Assembly: GCA_963594655.1 (NCBI GenBank)
Contig: CAVBFD010000033.1
Coordinates: forward strand, 1-27,395
Source of the DNA: Colivivens sp963594655
GTDB taxonomy: Bacteria > Bacteroidota > Bacteroidia > Bacteroidales > Bacteroidaceae
Direction: 5' to 3'
Length of the DNA: 27,395 nucleotides
Position 1 is the stretch's first letter. Every line of letters begins with the position of its first letter. Made by a program: the position numbers and the translations under genes. The notes beneath the pieces are model-generated. The model made no database searches. It saw nothing but the letters and a program-made list of their open reading frames with translations, and was not told the DNA's origin. Positions 16,601 to 22,920 of this stretch are shown here, one piece after another.

Positions 16601-16670
16601 GTTGTCGCGCAACCCAGTCTACAGAAGCCTCATTGAGTATGCGACCGAGAAAGCGGAGATTGGTCATTAG
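13665..16670 (+). CDS. Dna2/Cas4-like nuclease fused to SF1B helicase
   Basis: A 1001-aa protein. Residues about 215-290 hold a RecB/Cas4-type PD-(D/E)XK nuclease core: GRFDFLQADYRNLIEMKSGQ gives the Asp and the E-x-K pair, followed by a helix with QMVLYKE. Residues about 580-1000 are an UPF1/Dna2-like SF1 helicase: LLGPPGTGKTS (Walker A, near 585-592), FDEASQ (near 698), IGDHKQLPAV, GRMHPDIADF, LGIIVPFRRQI, DTVERYQGSQRD and VAVTRARKQL. Four-cysteine Fe-S positions, usual in Dna2, are not obvious to me. The start is GTG, directly abutting the guaA stop with zero spacing, so translation probably depends on guaA. A housekeeping repair role in end processing is the simplest view; a defence role cannot be excluded, but no defence genes adjoin it. 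Confidence 0.85.
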   Translation: MTTGLVNKLAWSEELNDTVRKSIRLVAERKNDGWIYAVPPRGFQPSLWKIDFSANGQTRSAAARISHGMQFNAVSAVVDEVAGTIRPEMIILEPDYMVDVTSICGCLKDYGESPVNYLLRKFEPTETNRYIVLGNITGQFLDDCVNNPEVSYVESVRKAFKSSLIDITACDGIDSGFFNECERQFHNIKTTVRRLASDPNFVGAEGNVMLEPSFFCETLGIQGRFDFLQADYRNLIEMKSGQWDKLRQTAKTEHLMQMVLYKEILYYNLGVPRRKVHGYLFYSKYPVLLEQSADREAVYRMMDIRNGIVLLERDIRDGHLRDCLDGLRADDLNTNGVTGRLWTDYERPDLEQLLLPLHEADPLALDYFYTFFSFIAREQYLARVGDGGAGVARGMSNLWNSDLETKLQDGDIMVDLSLECDEDGRLSTLSGGGEGGVITSVRLLKPIGKEYASPNFRVGDSVILYQRNSDSDTAVTRQVIRCGVESYDDKSVTLLLRHPQSNPLLLPVDSLYAIEHEYMDSSIRPLYRGLYSFLIAPKGRRDLLLCQRDAAVNTSVGLKGKYINPQIDGIVLRAKQAEDYFLLLGPPGTGKTSVALKSMVEEFRLEGRSLLLLAYTNRAVDEICETLGDCDYLRVGRGLSCGASSRSHLIENLVGDDVRRESVRRLIVDTPIVVGTVSSLVSSAAILKIKHFDVAIFDEASQILEPQLLGLLCDQQGGVPSIGKFIMIGDHKQLPAVVVQDEESSAVESEQLRSIGLTNCRNSLFERLYNHAIGCPDCAASYALLDTQGRMHPDIADFASNAFYDGLLRPVGLSHQQEQLPFSEYTEDNRFVATTRFGFVDVPLPPVGERSPKTNAGEAVMIAETVVQLMRLATENGLSFDLSHQLGIIVPFRRQIMTVRQAMYAAGVSEAGEVLIDTVERYQGSQRDVVLYGTTITSEGELDILSNVVLQDGGLVDRKLNVAVTRARKQLFVFGNKQLLSRNPVYRSLIEYATEKAEIGH

Positions 16671-16671
16671 A

Positions 16672-16849
16672 GGCTCTTCCGTTTTTCGAGTTGGTAAGAC
16701 TGCGTAATCGTAACAATCCAGTAACCACGGATGGCACTCCGAGTGAAACCTCAGGCTGAAAGCCCAGTAAGCTACCAGCCCAGGGCAAGCGAGGCGACAC
16801 CCTGGGTAAGGTTTATGTGTGTAATGTCGCTCTGAAAGAGCAAAAGCAT
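16672..16849 (+). repeat. Hairpin-rich dispersed repeat, copy A
   Basis: About 178 bp that recurs in inverted orientation at 20050-20226, roughly 85% identical by eye and close to 90% outside one divergent 25-nt patch. It contains a string of small hairpins: CACT/AGTG, GGCT-GAA-AGCC, CCCAGGG/CCCTGGG and GCTCT-GAA-AGAGC. A related hairpin CGCCAAC-GA-GTTGGCG follows at 16859-16874. It begins one base after the helicase stop codon. Minus-strand open frames here are repeat-derived and are not listed as genes. Confidence 0.85.
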
Positions 16850-16920
16850 TACAAACCACGCCAACGAGTTGGCGAAATCATCTCTGTTGTAAAAATATTA
16901 TCATAAAAATCATACGAATG

Positions 16921-16951
16921 TTTGTGCGGTTATAAAATTTTCGTACATTTG
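16921..16951 (+). promoter_or_regulatory. Consensus promoter of the leader/BspA module
   Basis: TTTG at 16921-16924, a 19-nt spacer, and TACATTTG at 16944-16951 form one of the best promoters in the window. Transcription would begin near 16958, about 490 nt before the start codon of the LRR gene. Confidence 0.75.
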
Positions 16952-16957
16952 CGGTCG

Positions 16958-17444
16958 GATTGCGAGTGAATCCTTCTGCTTGGGTGTCACAACCCTTAGA
17001 CGGATGAACAAACTCTCCATGCCTCAGCGCACGCCGTGCCTTTTGTGGGACACATGTCCTGCACTAAGGAGGTTGGGTGGGTAACGGGGCAAGACATATT
17101 GAAAAAGGCGTTTACTTGACGCTCTGTTCTTGACACATCGAATCTCGCAAATTCATGTTCACAGTCTCGAACTTAGCAACGGTAGATGTCCAGGGTGTGA
17201 TTATATCAATCCCAAGGTGAACTTATAAGCATCGATTGTACCCCATGGGGTGTGACCGTTTGTGGTATAGAGGTCTCTTGTGGAACGGTTCTTCATATCG
17301 GCGTGGGCTCTGACGTTGTCTGTTCAACTGTGATAGGCAATGCGAGAGCCTCGATGTGTGGAATGGACAACAGGTAAGTTCTCCACGCTTTCCGTTTAAT
17401 TTAATAGCTGGCTTAGGGGAAGAGCCGGCAGGGAGAAAGTTATT
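16958..17444 (+). ncRNA. Long structured leader RNA upstream of the BspA-like gene
   Basis: About 487 nt without a convincing reading frame but dense in hairpins. These are GGATT/AATCC (16957-16973), GGGT/ACCC (16982-16995), GCAC-GCC-GTGC (17029-17039) and an 11-bp branched stem CCTT..GTG-GGAC/GTCC..CAC..AAGG (17039-17069). Further on come ACCCCATGGGGT (17240-17251), ACCGTT/AACGGT enclosing AGAG-GT-CTCT (17255-17289), CGAG-AGC-CTCG (17343-17353), GTGTGGA/TCCACGC (17356-17388) and GCTGGCT/AGCCGGC (17407-17429) just before the start. It does not look like RNase P, tmRNA, SRP RNA, 6S or a riboswitch class I know. It may be a separate small RNA or a cis-regulatory 5' UTR. Confidence 0.5.
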
Positions 17445-19979
17445 ATGGGTAAATTGTACGAATTGTCCACAGTTAGAAAGCTGCTTATGACAGCGGCGTT
17501 TATGTTATTTGCTTGTCTGTCAGCTCTGGCGGAAGATGTCTGTAAGGAGGTCACGCTGGAAACAGCTGGTACGTTGTCAAGCCTAATAGATCTCAGCGAG
17601 AAATACACCATTACCAGTCTGAAGGTTTCAGGACCGATTAACGGAACTGACGTGGGGTATATTCGTGAAATGGCTGGATGCGGTGTCCACGGAAATGCAA
17701 CTAAAGGCAAACTTGCCGAGTTGGATTTGAAAGATGCAAGAATCGTAAAAGGAGGATATGCCTATTATGGTTATGAGGATGAGAATGGTTATTATACAAA
17801 ATCTGACATTCTTGGCTCCTATATGTTTCGTCGTTGTAAATTACGGGGTGTAAAACTCCCCAATTCCGTGAAGAGCATTGGGGAAAGGGCGTTTGATGGT
17901 TGCACCAGCCTGTCCTCCGTCACTATTGGCAATTCCGTGACGAGTATAGGCAGTTCTGCGTTTTCTAGTTGCACCAGCCTGTCCTCCGTCACTATTGGCA
18001 ATTCCGTGAAGAGCATTGGGGAAAGGGCGTTTGATGGTTGCACCAACCTGTCCTCCGTCACTATTGGCAATTCCGTGACGAGCATTGGGGAAAGGGCGTT
18101 TGATGGTTGCACCAGCTTGTCCTCCGTTACTATTGGCAATTCCGTGACGAGCATAGGCGATTACGCGTTTAGGGGTTGCTCCAGCCTGTCGTCAATCACC
18201 ATCCCTAATTCAGTGACGAGCATAGACGGTTGTGCGTTTTCTGGTTGCACCAGCCTGTCTACGATAGAAGTTGAGGACGGCAATGCATATTATCACGCTG
18301 ATGGTAATTGTCTTATTGAGACAGCAAGCAATGCGTTAATAAGAGGCTGTAGCGCAGAATCTGTCACTATCCCCGAATCCGTGACGAGAATAGGCAGTCG
18401 TGCGTTTTCTGGTTGCACCAGCCTGTCCTCCGTCACTATCCCCAATTCCGTGACGAGCATAGGCGATCTTGCGTTTGATGGTTGCACCAGCCTGTCCTCC
18501 GTCACCATTCCCAAATCCGTGACGAGCATAGGCGGTTATGCGTTTTCTGGTTGCACCAGCCTGTCCTCCGTCACCATCCCCAATTCCGTGACGAGCATAG
18601 ACTGTTATGCGTTTTCTGGTTGCACCAACCTGTCCTCCGTCACCATTCCCGAATCCGTGACGAGTATGGGCGGTTGTGCGTTTTCTGGTTGCACCAGCCT
18701 GTCCTCCGTCACCATCCCCAATTCCGTGACGAGCATAGACTNNNNNNNNNNNNNNNNNNNNNNNNNNNNNNNNNNNNNNNNNNNNNNNNNNNNNNNNNNN
18801 NNNNNNNNNNNNNNNNNNNNNNNTGGTTGCTCCAGCCTGTCCTCCGTCACCATCCCCAATTCCGTGACGAGCATAGACTATTATGCGTTTTATGGTTGCA
18901 CCAGCCTGACATCCATAACTATTCCTGATTCCGTGACGAGCATTGGGGAAAGTACGTTTTATGGTTGCACCAGCCTGTCCTCCGTCACTATTCCCGAATC
19001 CGTGACGAGTATAGGCGGTTGTGCGTTTTCTGGTTGCTCCAGCCTGTCCTCCGTCACCATCCCCAATTCCGTGACGAGCATAGACTATTATGCGTTTTAT
19101 GGTTGCACCAGCCTGACATCCATAACTATTCCTGATTCCGTGACGAGCATTGGGGAAAGTACGTTTTATGGTTGCACCAGCCTGTCCTCCGTCACTATTC
19201 CCGAATCCGTGACGAGTATAGGCGGTTGTGCGTTTTCTGGTTGCTCCAGCCTGTCCTCCGTCACCATCCCCAATTCCGTGACGAGCATAGACTATTATGC
19301 GTTTTATGGTTGCACCAGCCTGACATCCATAACTATTCCTGATTCCGTGACGAGCATTGGGGAAAGTACGTTTTATGGTTGCACCAGCCTGTCCTCCGTC
19401 ACTATTCCCGAATCCGTGACGAGTATAGGCGGTTGTGCGTTTTCTGGTTGCTCCAGCCTGTCCTCCGTCACCATCCCCAATTCCGTGACGAGCATAGACT
19501 ATTATGCGTTTTATGGTTGCACCAGCCTGTCCTCCGTCACTATCCCCAATTCCGTGACGAGCATAGGTTGGTCTGCGTTTTATGGTTGCACCAGCCTGTC
19601 CTCCGTCACTATCCCCAATTCCGTGACGAGCATAGACCGTTATGCGTTTTCTGGTTGCACGTCTCTAACCACACTGGTGACACTCTGCGCGATACCACCT
19701 TCTTGTGGCTCTGCTGCTTTTGAAGGTATCAACAAACAGAACTGTACGCTTTACGTACCGGCAAACTCACTTTCTGCTTATCAGTCTGCTGACCAATGGA
19801 AGGATTTCGTCTTAGTGGAGGAGGGCGTACCCACTGGCATCAGTCAACTTGATAGTGACGAAACAAACATTGTTGTTCGTCGTTATGATGCCAACGGTCG
19901 TCAGATATTAAGCCCGGCCAAGGGACTGAATATCTTAAAGATGAGTGATGGCACTACGAGAAAGGAACTTGTGAAGTAA
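17445..19979 (+). CDS. BspA-like leucine-rich repeat surface protein
   Basis: About 844 aa including an assembly gap. A signal peptide (residues 1 to about 29, ending ALA) precedes roughly 25 copies of a 23-residue Treponema-pallidum-type LRR (LRR_5), consensus SLSSVTIPNSVTSIG..AF.GCT. One longer unit carries EVEDGNAYYHADGNCL, typical of BspA proteins. The C-terminus has IPPSCGSAAFEGI, LYVPANSLSAYQ, then GRQILSPAKGLNI...LVK, which resembles the C-terminal tails of secreted Prevotella proteins and possibly a type IX sorting signal. BspA proteins bind host matrix proteins and other bacteria. The array is recently amplified: 207-bp blocks are identical at DNA level. The true length is uncertain because of the N-run. 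The gene and its leader are bracketed by inverted repeats. Confidence 0.9.
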   Translation: MGKLYELSTVRKLLMTAAFMLFACLSALAEDVCKEVTLETAGTLSSLIDLSEKYTITSLKVSGPINGTDVGYIREMAGCGVHGNATKGKLAELDLKDARIVKGGYAYYGYEDENGYYTKSDILGSYMFRRCKLRGVKLPNSVKSIGERAFDGCTSLSSVTIGNSVTSIGSSAFSSCTSLSSVTIGNSVKSIGERAFDGCTNLSSVTIGNSVTSIGERAFDGCTSLSSVTIGNSVTSIGDYAFRGCSSLSSITIPNSVTSIDGCAFSGCTSLSTIEVEDGNAYYHADGNCLIETASNALIRGCSAESVTIPESVTRIGSRAFSGCTSLSSVTIPNSVTSIGDLAFDGCTSLSSVTIPKSVTSIGGYAFSGCTSLSSVTIPNSVTSIDCYAFSGCTNLSSVTIPESVTSMGGCAFSGCTSLSSVTIPNSVTSIDXXXXXXXXXXXXXXXXXXXXXXXXXXXXGCSSLSSVTIPNSVTSIDYYAFYGCTSLTSITIPDSVTSIGESTFYGCTSLSSVTIPESVTSIGGCAFSGCSSLSSVTIPNSVTSIDYYAFYGCTSLTSITIPDSVTSIGESTFYGCTSLSSVTIPESVTSIGGCAFSGCSSLSSVTIPNSVTSIDYYAFYGCTSLTSITIPDSVTSIGESTFYGCTSLSSVTIPESVTSIGGCAFSGCSSLSSVTIPNSVTSIDYYAFYGCTSLSSVTIPNSVTSIGWSAFYGCTSLSSVTIPNSVTSIDRYAFSGCTSLTTLVTLCAIPPSCGSAAFEGINKQNCTLYVPANSLSAYQSADQWKDFVLVEEGVPTGISQLDSDETNIVVRRYDANGRQILSPAKGLNILKMSDGTTRKELVK
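18742..18823. other. Assembly gap (82 N) inside the LRR array
   Basis: Eighty-two unknown bases. With the preceding T this is 83 nt, exactly what would be expected for 14 nt to finish one repeat plus one complete 69-nt repeat, and the reading frame is preserved. The gap size may have been estimated by the assembler and should not be taken as exact. Confidence 0.95.
18876..19496 (+). repeat. Three perfect tandem copies of a 207-bp LRR block
   Basis: Blocks at 18876-19082, 19083-19289 and 19290-19496 are identical by eye. Each encodes three 23-aa LRRs (DYYAFYG, ESTFYG, GGCAFSG types). A fourth block starts at 19497 and diverges after about 30 nt. The end of the same block precedes the array at 18824-18875, directly after the gap. 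Confidence 0.9.
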
Positions 19980-20010
19980 ACCGTCTGGCTGAAATATTCG
20001 AGAGATGAGG

Positions 20011-20042
20011 GAAGGCGTGTCACACGACAGTGGCACGCCTTC
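20011..20042 (+). terminator. Terminator of the BspA-like gene
   Basis: GAAGGCGTG-T-CAC (20011-20023) pairs with GTG-G-CACGCCTTC (20030-20042) around a six-base loop, giving a 13-bp stem with one T-G pair. It begins 31 nt after the stop codon. The following sequence is only moderately T-rich. Confidence 0.7.
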
Positions 20043-20049
20043 ATTGGCT

Positions 20050-20226
20050 ATGCTTTTGCTCTTTCAGAGCGCACGTCTATCTGTGTCTATTACCCAGGGT
20101 GCCGCTACGCTTGCCCTGGGCTGGGTGCTTACTGGGCTTTCAGCCCGAGGTTCACTCGGAGCGCCACACGTGGTTACTGAATTGTTGCGATTACGATGTC
20201 TTGCCAACTCGAAAAGCGGAAGAGCC
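20050..20226 (-). repeat. Hairpin-rich dispersed repeat, copy B (inverted)
   Basis: The reverse complement of copy A (16672-16849) across its full length. The conserved cores are the GCTCT-GAA-AGAGC, CCCTGGG/CCCAGGG and GGCT-GAA-AGCC hairpins, and most differences fall in loops or keep pairing through G-T. The most divergent stretch is 25 nt next to the terminal hairpin. Open frames across it on the plus strand (20005-20365) echo those in copy A and are treated as spurious. Confidence 0.85.
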
Positions 20227-20342
20227 ATTCTCTTTTCCGACTCCTTTGGTGGAACCGGAAATTTGTCGTAAACTTGCGCATACTAATACGTTTTCATGGT
20301 ATGGCAAGGCCTCTCAGAAGACCAAACACAAAATATCCCGGA

Positions 20343-20379
20343 CTTTTATCCATTATAAAAGATAAAAGTGGTATATTTG
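20343..20379 (+). promoter_or_regulatory. Promoter of the AAA ATPase gene with an internal inverted repeat
   Basis: TATATTTG at 20372-20379 is the -7 box. Just upstream, CTTTTATC (20343-20350) and GATAAAAG (20361-20368) form a perfect 8-bp inverted repeat with a 10-nt centre, covering the expected -33 region. This is a candidate operator; no TTTG -33 box is visible. Transcription would start near 20386, 24 nt before the ATG. Confidence 0.5.
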
Positions 20380-20409
20380 CAGAAAGTTCCGCTTATAGAA
20401 GATGAAAGT

Positions 20410-21618
20410 ATGGCGACAATAATCCGTCAATCATATATTGACAAGATAGAGAGATGTCTTGGTAAAGAGACAATCATCGTGCTAGTGGGTCAACGCCGTG
20501 TGGGAAAGAGCTACACCCTGAAGATGGTACGCGACCTCAAGAAAACAGAGGAAGACAGTAACATCATATATATAGATAAGGAGAAAAGAGAGTTTGACAA
20601 CATTCAGACCTATCGGGACCTCAACGACTATATCGGACAGCGTTTCCTGTCAGGCAAGCACAACTACATCCTTATTGACGAGATACAGGATATCAGTGAA
20701 TTCGAACGTTCCATCTGCAGCTACCGCACAGAACCCAATACCGACATCATAATAACAGGCAGCAACGCCCACATGTTGAGCAGTGAGTTAAGCACACTTA
20801 TCGGTGGCAGATACAAGGAAATATATGTCCAGTCGCTCAGTTTCCGTGAGTTTCTGGAATTTCACGGTCTCGAAGACACCGACAGGTCTCTTGCCCTGTA
20901 CATACAATACGGTGGTCTGCCAGGTTTGGCAAAGATAGGTCTTGAGGAAGATGACGCTCGTGAATACCAGACGGACATCTACCATACCGTGTTGCTGAAG
21001 GATGTCATCATGCGTAACCAGATAAGGAATGTGCCGTTCCTGGAAAATCTGGTTCACTTTCTGGCGGACAACACAGGCAAACTGATTTCAGCCAACAGCA
21101 TCGCCAAGTATATGAAATCGCAGGGGGAGTCGATAACGTCAACCGCCGTAATCAACTACATATCCTTTCTTTGTGAAGCCTACATCCTGCACAAGGTGAA
21201 CCGTTACGACATTCACGGAAAACGGATTTTTGAGACCAACGACAAGTTCTACTTTGAGGACAACGGAATACGCAACGCTCTTGCCGGTGGAACACGTGAG
21301 GGAGACATCGAGAAGGTGATAGAGAACATCGTCTACCAACACCTCGTCCGTTTGGGCTATCAGGTGTATGTGGGACAGTTGCAGGTGGGGGAGATAGACT
21401 TTGTATGCACCAGGCCGGGTGGCGGACGCGTCTATGTGCAGGCTTCCTACATCATCGCCGATGAAGCGACAAGGGAACGGGAGTTCGGAAACCTTCGTGC
21501 CGTTAAGGACAACTATCCCAAATATGTGATTTCCATGACTCCTCTGCTCGACAAGAACGATGATGGAGGCATCACGCATATCCACCTGCACAGGTTCTTG
21601 ACGGAAGGGTTGGTCTGA
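20410..21618 (+). CDS. AAA_14/DUF4143 family ATPase
   Basis: A 402-aa P-loop ATPase. Walker A is GQRRVGKS (27-34), Walker B is YILIDEIQD (Asp90/Glu91), and the sensor strand reads IIITGSNAHML. The C-terminal half is DUF4143: SFREFLEFHG, a winged-helix-like segment (SITSTAVINYISFLCEAYIL), then YFEDNGIRNAL and a restriction-endonuclease-like fold (GYQVYVGQLQVGEIDFVC...VYVQASY). In the last motif the usual acidic E-V-K is VQAS, so nuclease activity is doubtful. The family is abundant and often variably present in Bacteroidota; its function is unknown. ATG at 20410 is used; an in-frame upstream start lies in the promoter. Three periodic 14-mers begin 40 nt after the stop. Confidence 0.9.
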   Translation: MATIIRQSYIDKIERCLGKETIIVLVGQRRVGKSYTLKMVRDLKKTEEDSNIIYIDKEKREFDNIQTYRDLNDYIGQRFLSGKHNYILIDEIQDISEFERSICSYRTEPNTDIIITGSNAHMLSSELSTLIGGRYKEIYVQSLSFREFLEFHGLEDTDRSLALYIQYGGLPGLAKIGLEEDDAREYQTDIYHTVLLKDVIMRNQIRNVPFLENLVHFLADNTGKLISANSIAKYMKSQGESITSTAVINYISFLCEAYILHKVNRYDIHGKRIFETNDKFYFEDNGIRNALAGGTREGDIEKVIENIVYQHLVRLGYQVYVGQLQVGEIDFVCTRPGGGRVYVQASYIIADEATREREFGNLRAVKDNYPKYVISMTPLLDKNDDGGITHIHLHRFLTEGLV

Positions 21619-21657
21619 GACACGTGTGGCAATACGTTTGAAACGTCTTAGCCCTAA

Positions 21658-21737
21658 CCTTGGAAAAATGTCAGATTGGGCATGATTTTACCTTGGAAAA
21701 GTGTAAGAAATAGGGTGAAAACACCTTGGAAAAGTGT
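21658..21737 (+). repeat. Three direct repeats at exact 33-nt period
   Basis: CCTTGGAAAA(A/G)TGT starts at 21658, 21691 and 21724; copies 2 and 3 are identical and copy 1 differs at one base. The spacers are only weakly similar. The period equals about three helical turns and also eleven codons. In one frame each repeat would encode TLEKC, but that frame has stops just upstream (21639) and between copies 2 and 3. It could be a protein-binding array or a remnant of coding DNA. Confidence 0.8.
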
Positions 21738-21756
21738 ATTTCCTTGTTTGTTTGTC

Positions 21757-21786
21757 CTTGTGTTTCAATTGATTTTTATAACTTTG
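21757..21786 (+). promoter_or_regulatory. Promoter of the PNPOx-like gene
   Basis: CTTG at 21757-21760 and TAACTTTG at 21779-21786 with an 18-nt spacer. Transcription starts near 21793, leaving a leader of about 63 nt. The nearest 33-nt-period repeat ends 19 nt upstream of the -33 box, so a protein bound there could act on this promoter. Confidence 0.65.
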
Positions 21787-21855
21787 CACATACTCACCCT
21801 GAAACATACGTTTATGGCCGTTGCATGTGCGTGATAAAAAGTAATCTGAACCGAT

Positions 21856-22344
21856 ATGGAATACAATAATAATGAGATTCGCCGTCAGGACCGTTTGCTC
21901 TCAAACGATGGGGCTGTATCTATGCTTCGTCAAGGCGAATATGGGGTTTTGTCGATGATAGACAACATGGCGGACAAGGAGGTGGCATACGGAGTGCCGG
22001 TCAATTATGCATGGGACGGAAACGACTCCCTGTATATCCATTGCGCTCCCGAAGGACGTAAATTGCGTTGTCTCGACAAGAATGTGAATGTGTCATTTGT
22101 TGTGGTAGGGCAGACAAAAGTGATTCCCGACAAGTTTACCACTGCCTACCAAAGCGTCATATTGGAATGTAAGGCTGAAATGGGACTTGATGAAGACGAA
22201 CGCAGGAAGGCACTCCGTCTTATCCTTGAAAAATATTCTCCTGACTATGTGGAGACAGGGACGAAGTATGCGGAACGCTCTTTCGGACGAACCAATGTGG
22301 TAAAGCTGAATATCATAAGGTGGAGCGGCAAATGTAAACGTTGA
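21856..22344 (+). CDS. Flavin-binding pyridoxamine 5'-phosphate oxidase-like protein (NimA-related)
   Basis: A 162-aa split-barrel protein. The segment EYGVLSMIDNMADKEVAYGVPVNYAWDG followed by LYIHCAPEGRKLRCLDKNVNVSFVV is the usual FMN-binding core of the PNPOx-like/NimA group. Members bind FMN, F420 or haem and reduce small molecules, and some Nim proteins inactivate 5-nitroimidazoles. Substrate cannot be inferred from sequence, and resistance should not be assumed. Length is typical. It has its own promoter, and the repeat array separates it from the ATPase gene. The next gene is over 500 nt away. Confidence 0.85.
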   Translation: MEYNNNEIRRQDRLLSNDGAVSMLRQGEYGVLSMIDNMADKEVAYGVPVNYAWDGNDSLYIHCAPEGRKLRCLDKNVNVSFVVVGQTKVIPDKFTTAYQSVILECKAEMGLDEDERRKALRLILEKYSPDYVETGTKYAERSFGRTNVVKLNIIRWSGKCKR

Positions 22345-22348
22345 ATTT

Positions 22349-22403
22349 ATAACTATCATTATATTGAAGATTAAGTTGTAAATAAGGTGATAACTATCAT
22401 TAT
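22349..22403 (+). repeat. Pair of identical 14-bp AT-rich direct repeats
   Basis: ATAACTATCATTAT occurs at 22349-22362 and again at 22390-22403, 41 nt apart, directly after the PNPOx-like gene. The second copy also forms a weak TATCA/TGATA hairpin (22395-22410). The stretch 22345-22505 otherwise holds no gene and no clear terminator. Confidence 0.6.
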
Positions 22404-22505
22404 TGTGATAATTAATGCGTGTGCAAATGGTTGAAACGTATTTCAAACTTTAGGACATTGGAATAAAAACATTCATTTTTTTATTCGTCATATTGAAAAA
22501 CACCG

Positions 22506-22513
22506 TAACTTTG
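22506..22513 (+). promoter_or_regulatory. -7 box of the cobalamin-riboswitch operon
   Basis: TAACTTTG places the transcription start near 22520, essentially at the first base of the riboswitch. No good TTTG is visible at the -33 position. Confidence 0.65.
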
Positions 22514-22520
22514 CACCCGC

Positions 22521-22809
22521 AATTGGTTCACTGCCACATCGTGCCGCCACAGGCGCGACGGTTCTTGCCAAGCGTGAACGCCTATGCGATAGGCCGGAGA
22601 GCGGGGTGGGGCTTTGTGGGCAGTGATTAAAAGGGAACCGGGTGAGAATCCCGGACAGTCCCGCTGCTGTGAGCGTCTTATTACGGCAAGCACGGTGGTC
22701 ACTGACTTTTCTGTCGGGAAGGCCGCTTGCCATGAGTTTTAGCGTTCCGTTCTTCCTGGAACATGGAGGACGTGGATGTCAATGGAGGACGTAAGTCAGA
22801 AGACCTGCC
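22521..22809 (+). ncRNA. Adenosylcobalamin riboswitch
   Basis: The conserved core reads AAGGGAACCGGGTGAGAATC from 22631, then CCGGACAGTCCCGCTGCTGT (22651-22670), followed by CACTGA, GGGAAGGCC and the B12 box GTCAGAAGACCTGCC ending at 22809. The 5' arm CACTGCCAC (22530-22538) pairs with GTGGGCAGTG. An 11-bp direct repeat ATGGAGGACGT (22763 and 22782) lies in the variable arm before the B12 box. It switches expression of downstream corrinoid uptake genes off when adenosylcobalamin is bound. The 110 nt to the start codon include a CGCCC/GGGCG hairpin (22829-22852) with no T-run, which favours control of translation rather than termination. Confidence 0.95.
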
Positions 22810-22920
22810 GTTGCCTTCGGAAGAAATGCGCCCAAGGACTGATTGATGGGCGAAAGAGGATTCCGATGATTCTATCCAACCTCGTGGGAAAGGTTCGTGA
22901 TGGAGACAGTATAATGTTAT

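Noticed and set aside
13665..16670. The Cas4-like nuclease domain as a sign of a CRISPR-Cas locus
   Set aside because: There is no cas1, cas2, effector or array in the window, and the domain is fused to a Dna2-like helicase as in cellular repair enzymes.
16512..16859. 115-aa minus-strand ORF across repeat copy A, and matching plus-strand ORFs (20005-20365) in copy B
   Set aside because: Both copies give a similar peptide (for example VLPTRK.EEP), but only because the DNA repeat is shared. Copy differences track hairpin pairing, and the frames end at random places outside the repeat.
18293..18928. Out-of-frame ORFs in the LRR array (for example plus-strand HQPVLRHH repeats)
   Set aside because: They are alternate-frame translations of the same DNA repeats as the BspA gene.
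17860..19660. The short-period array as a possible CRISPR or minisatellite
   Set aside because: The 69-nt period has no conserved repeat/unique spacer pattern; every unit translates in frame to a 23-aa LRR, so it is protein-coding.
21856..22344. Calling the PNPOx-like protein a nitroimidazole resistance gene
   Set aside because: Split-barrel flavoproteins of this group have varied substrates; sequence alone does not establish resistance.
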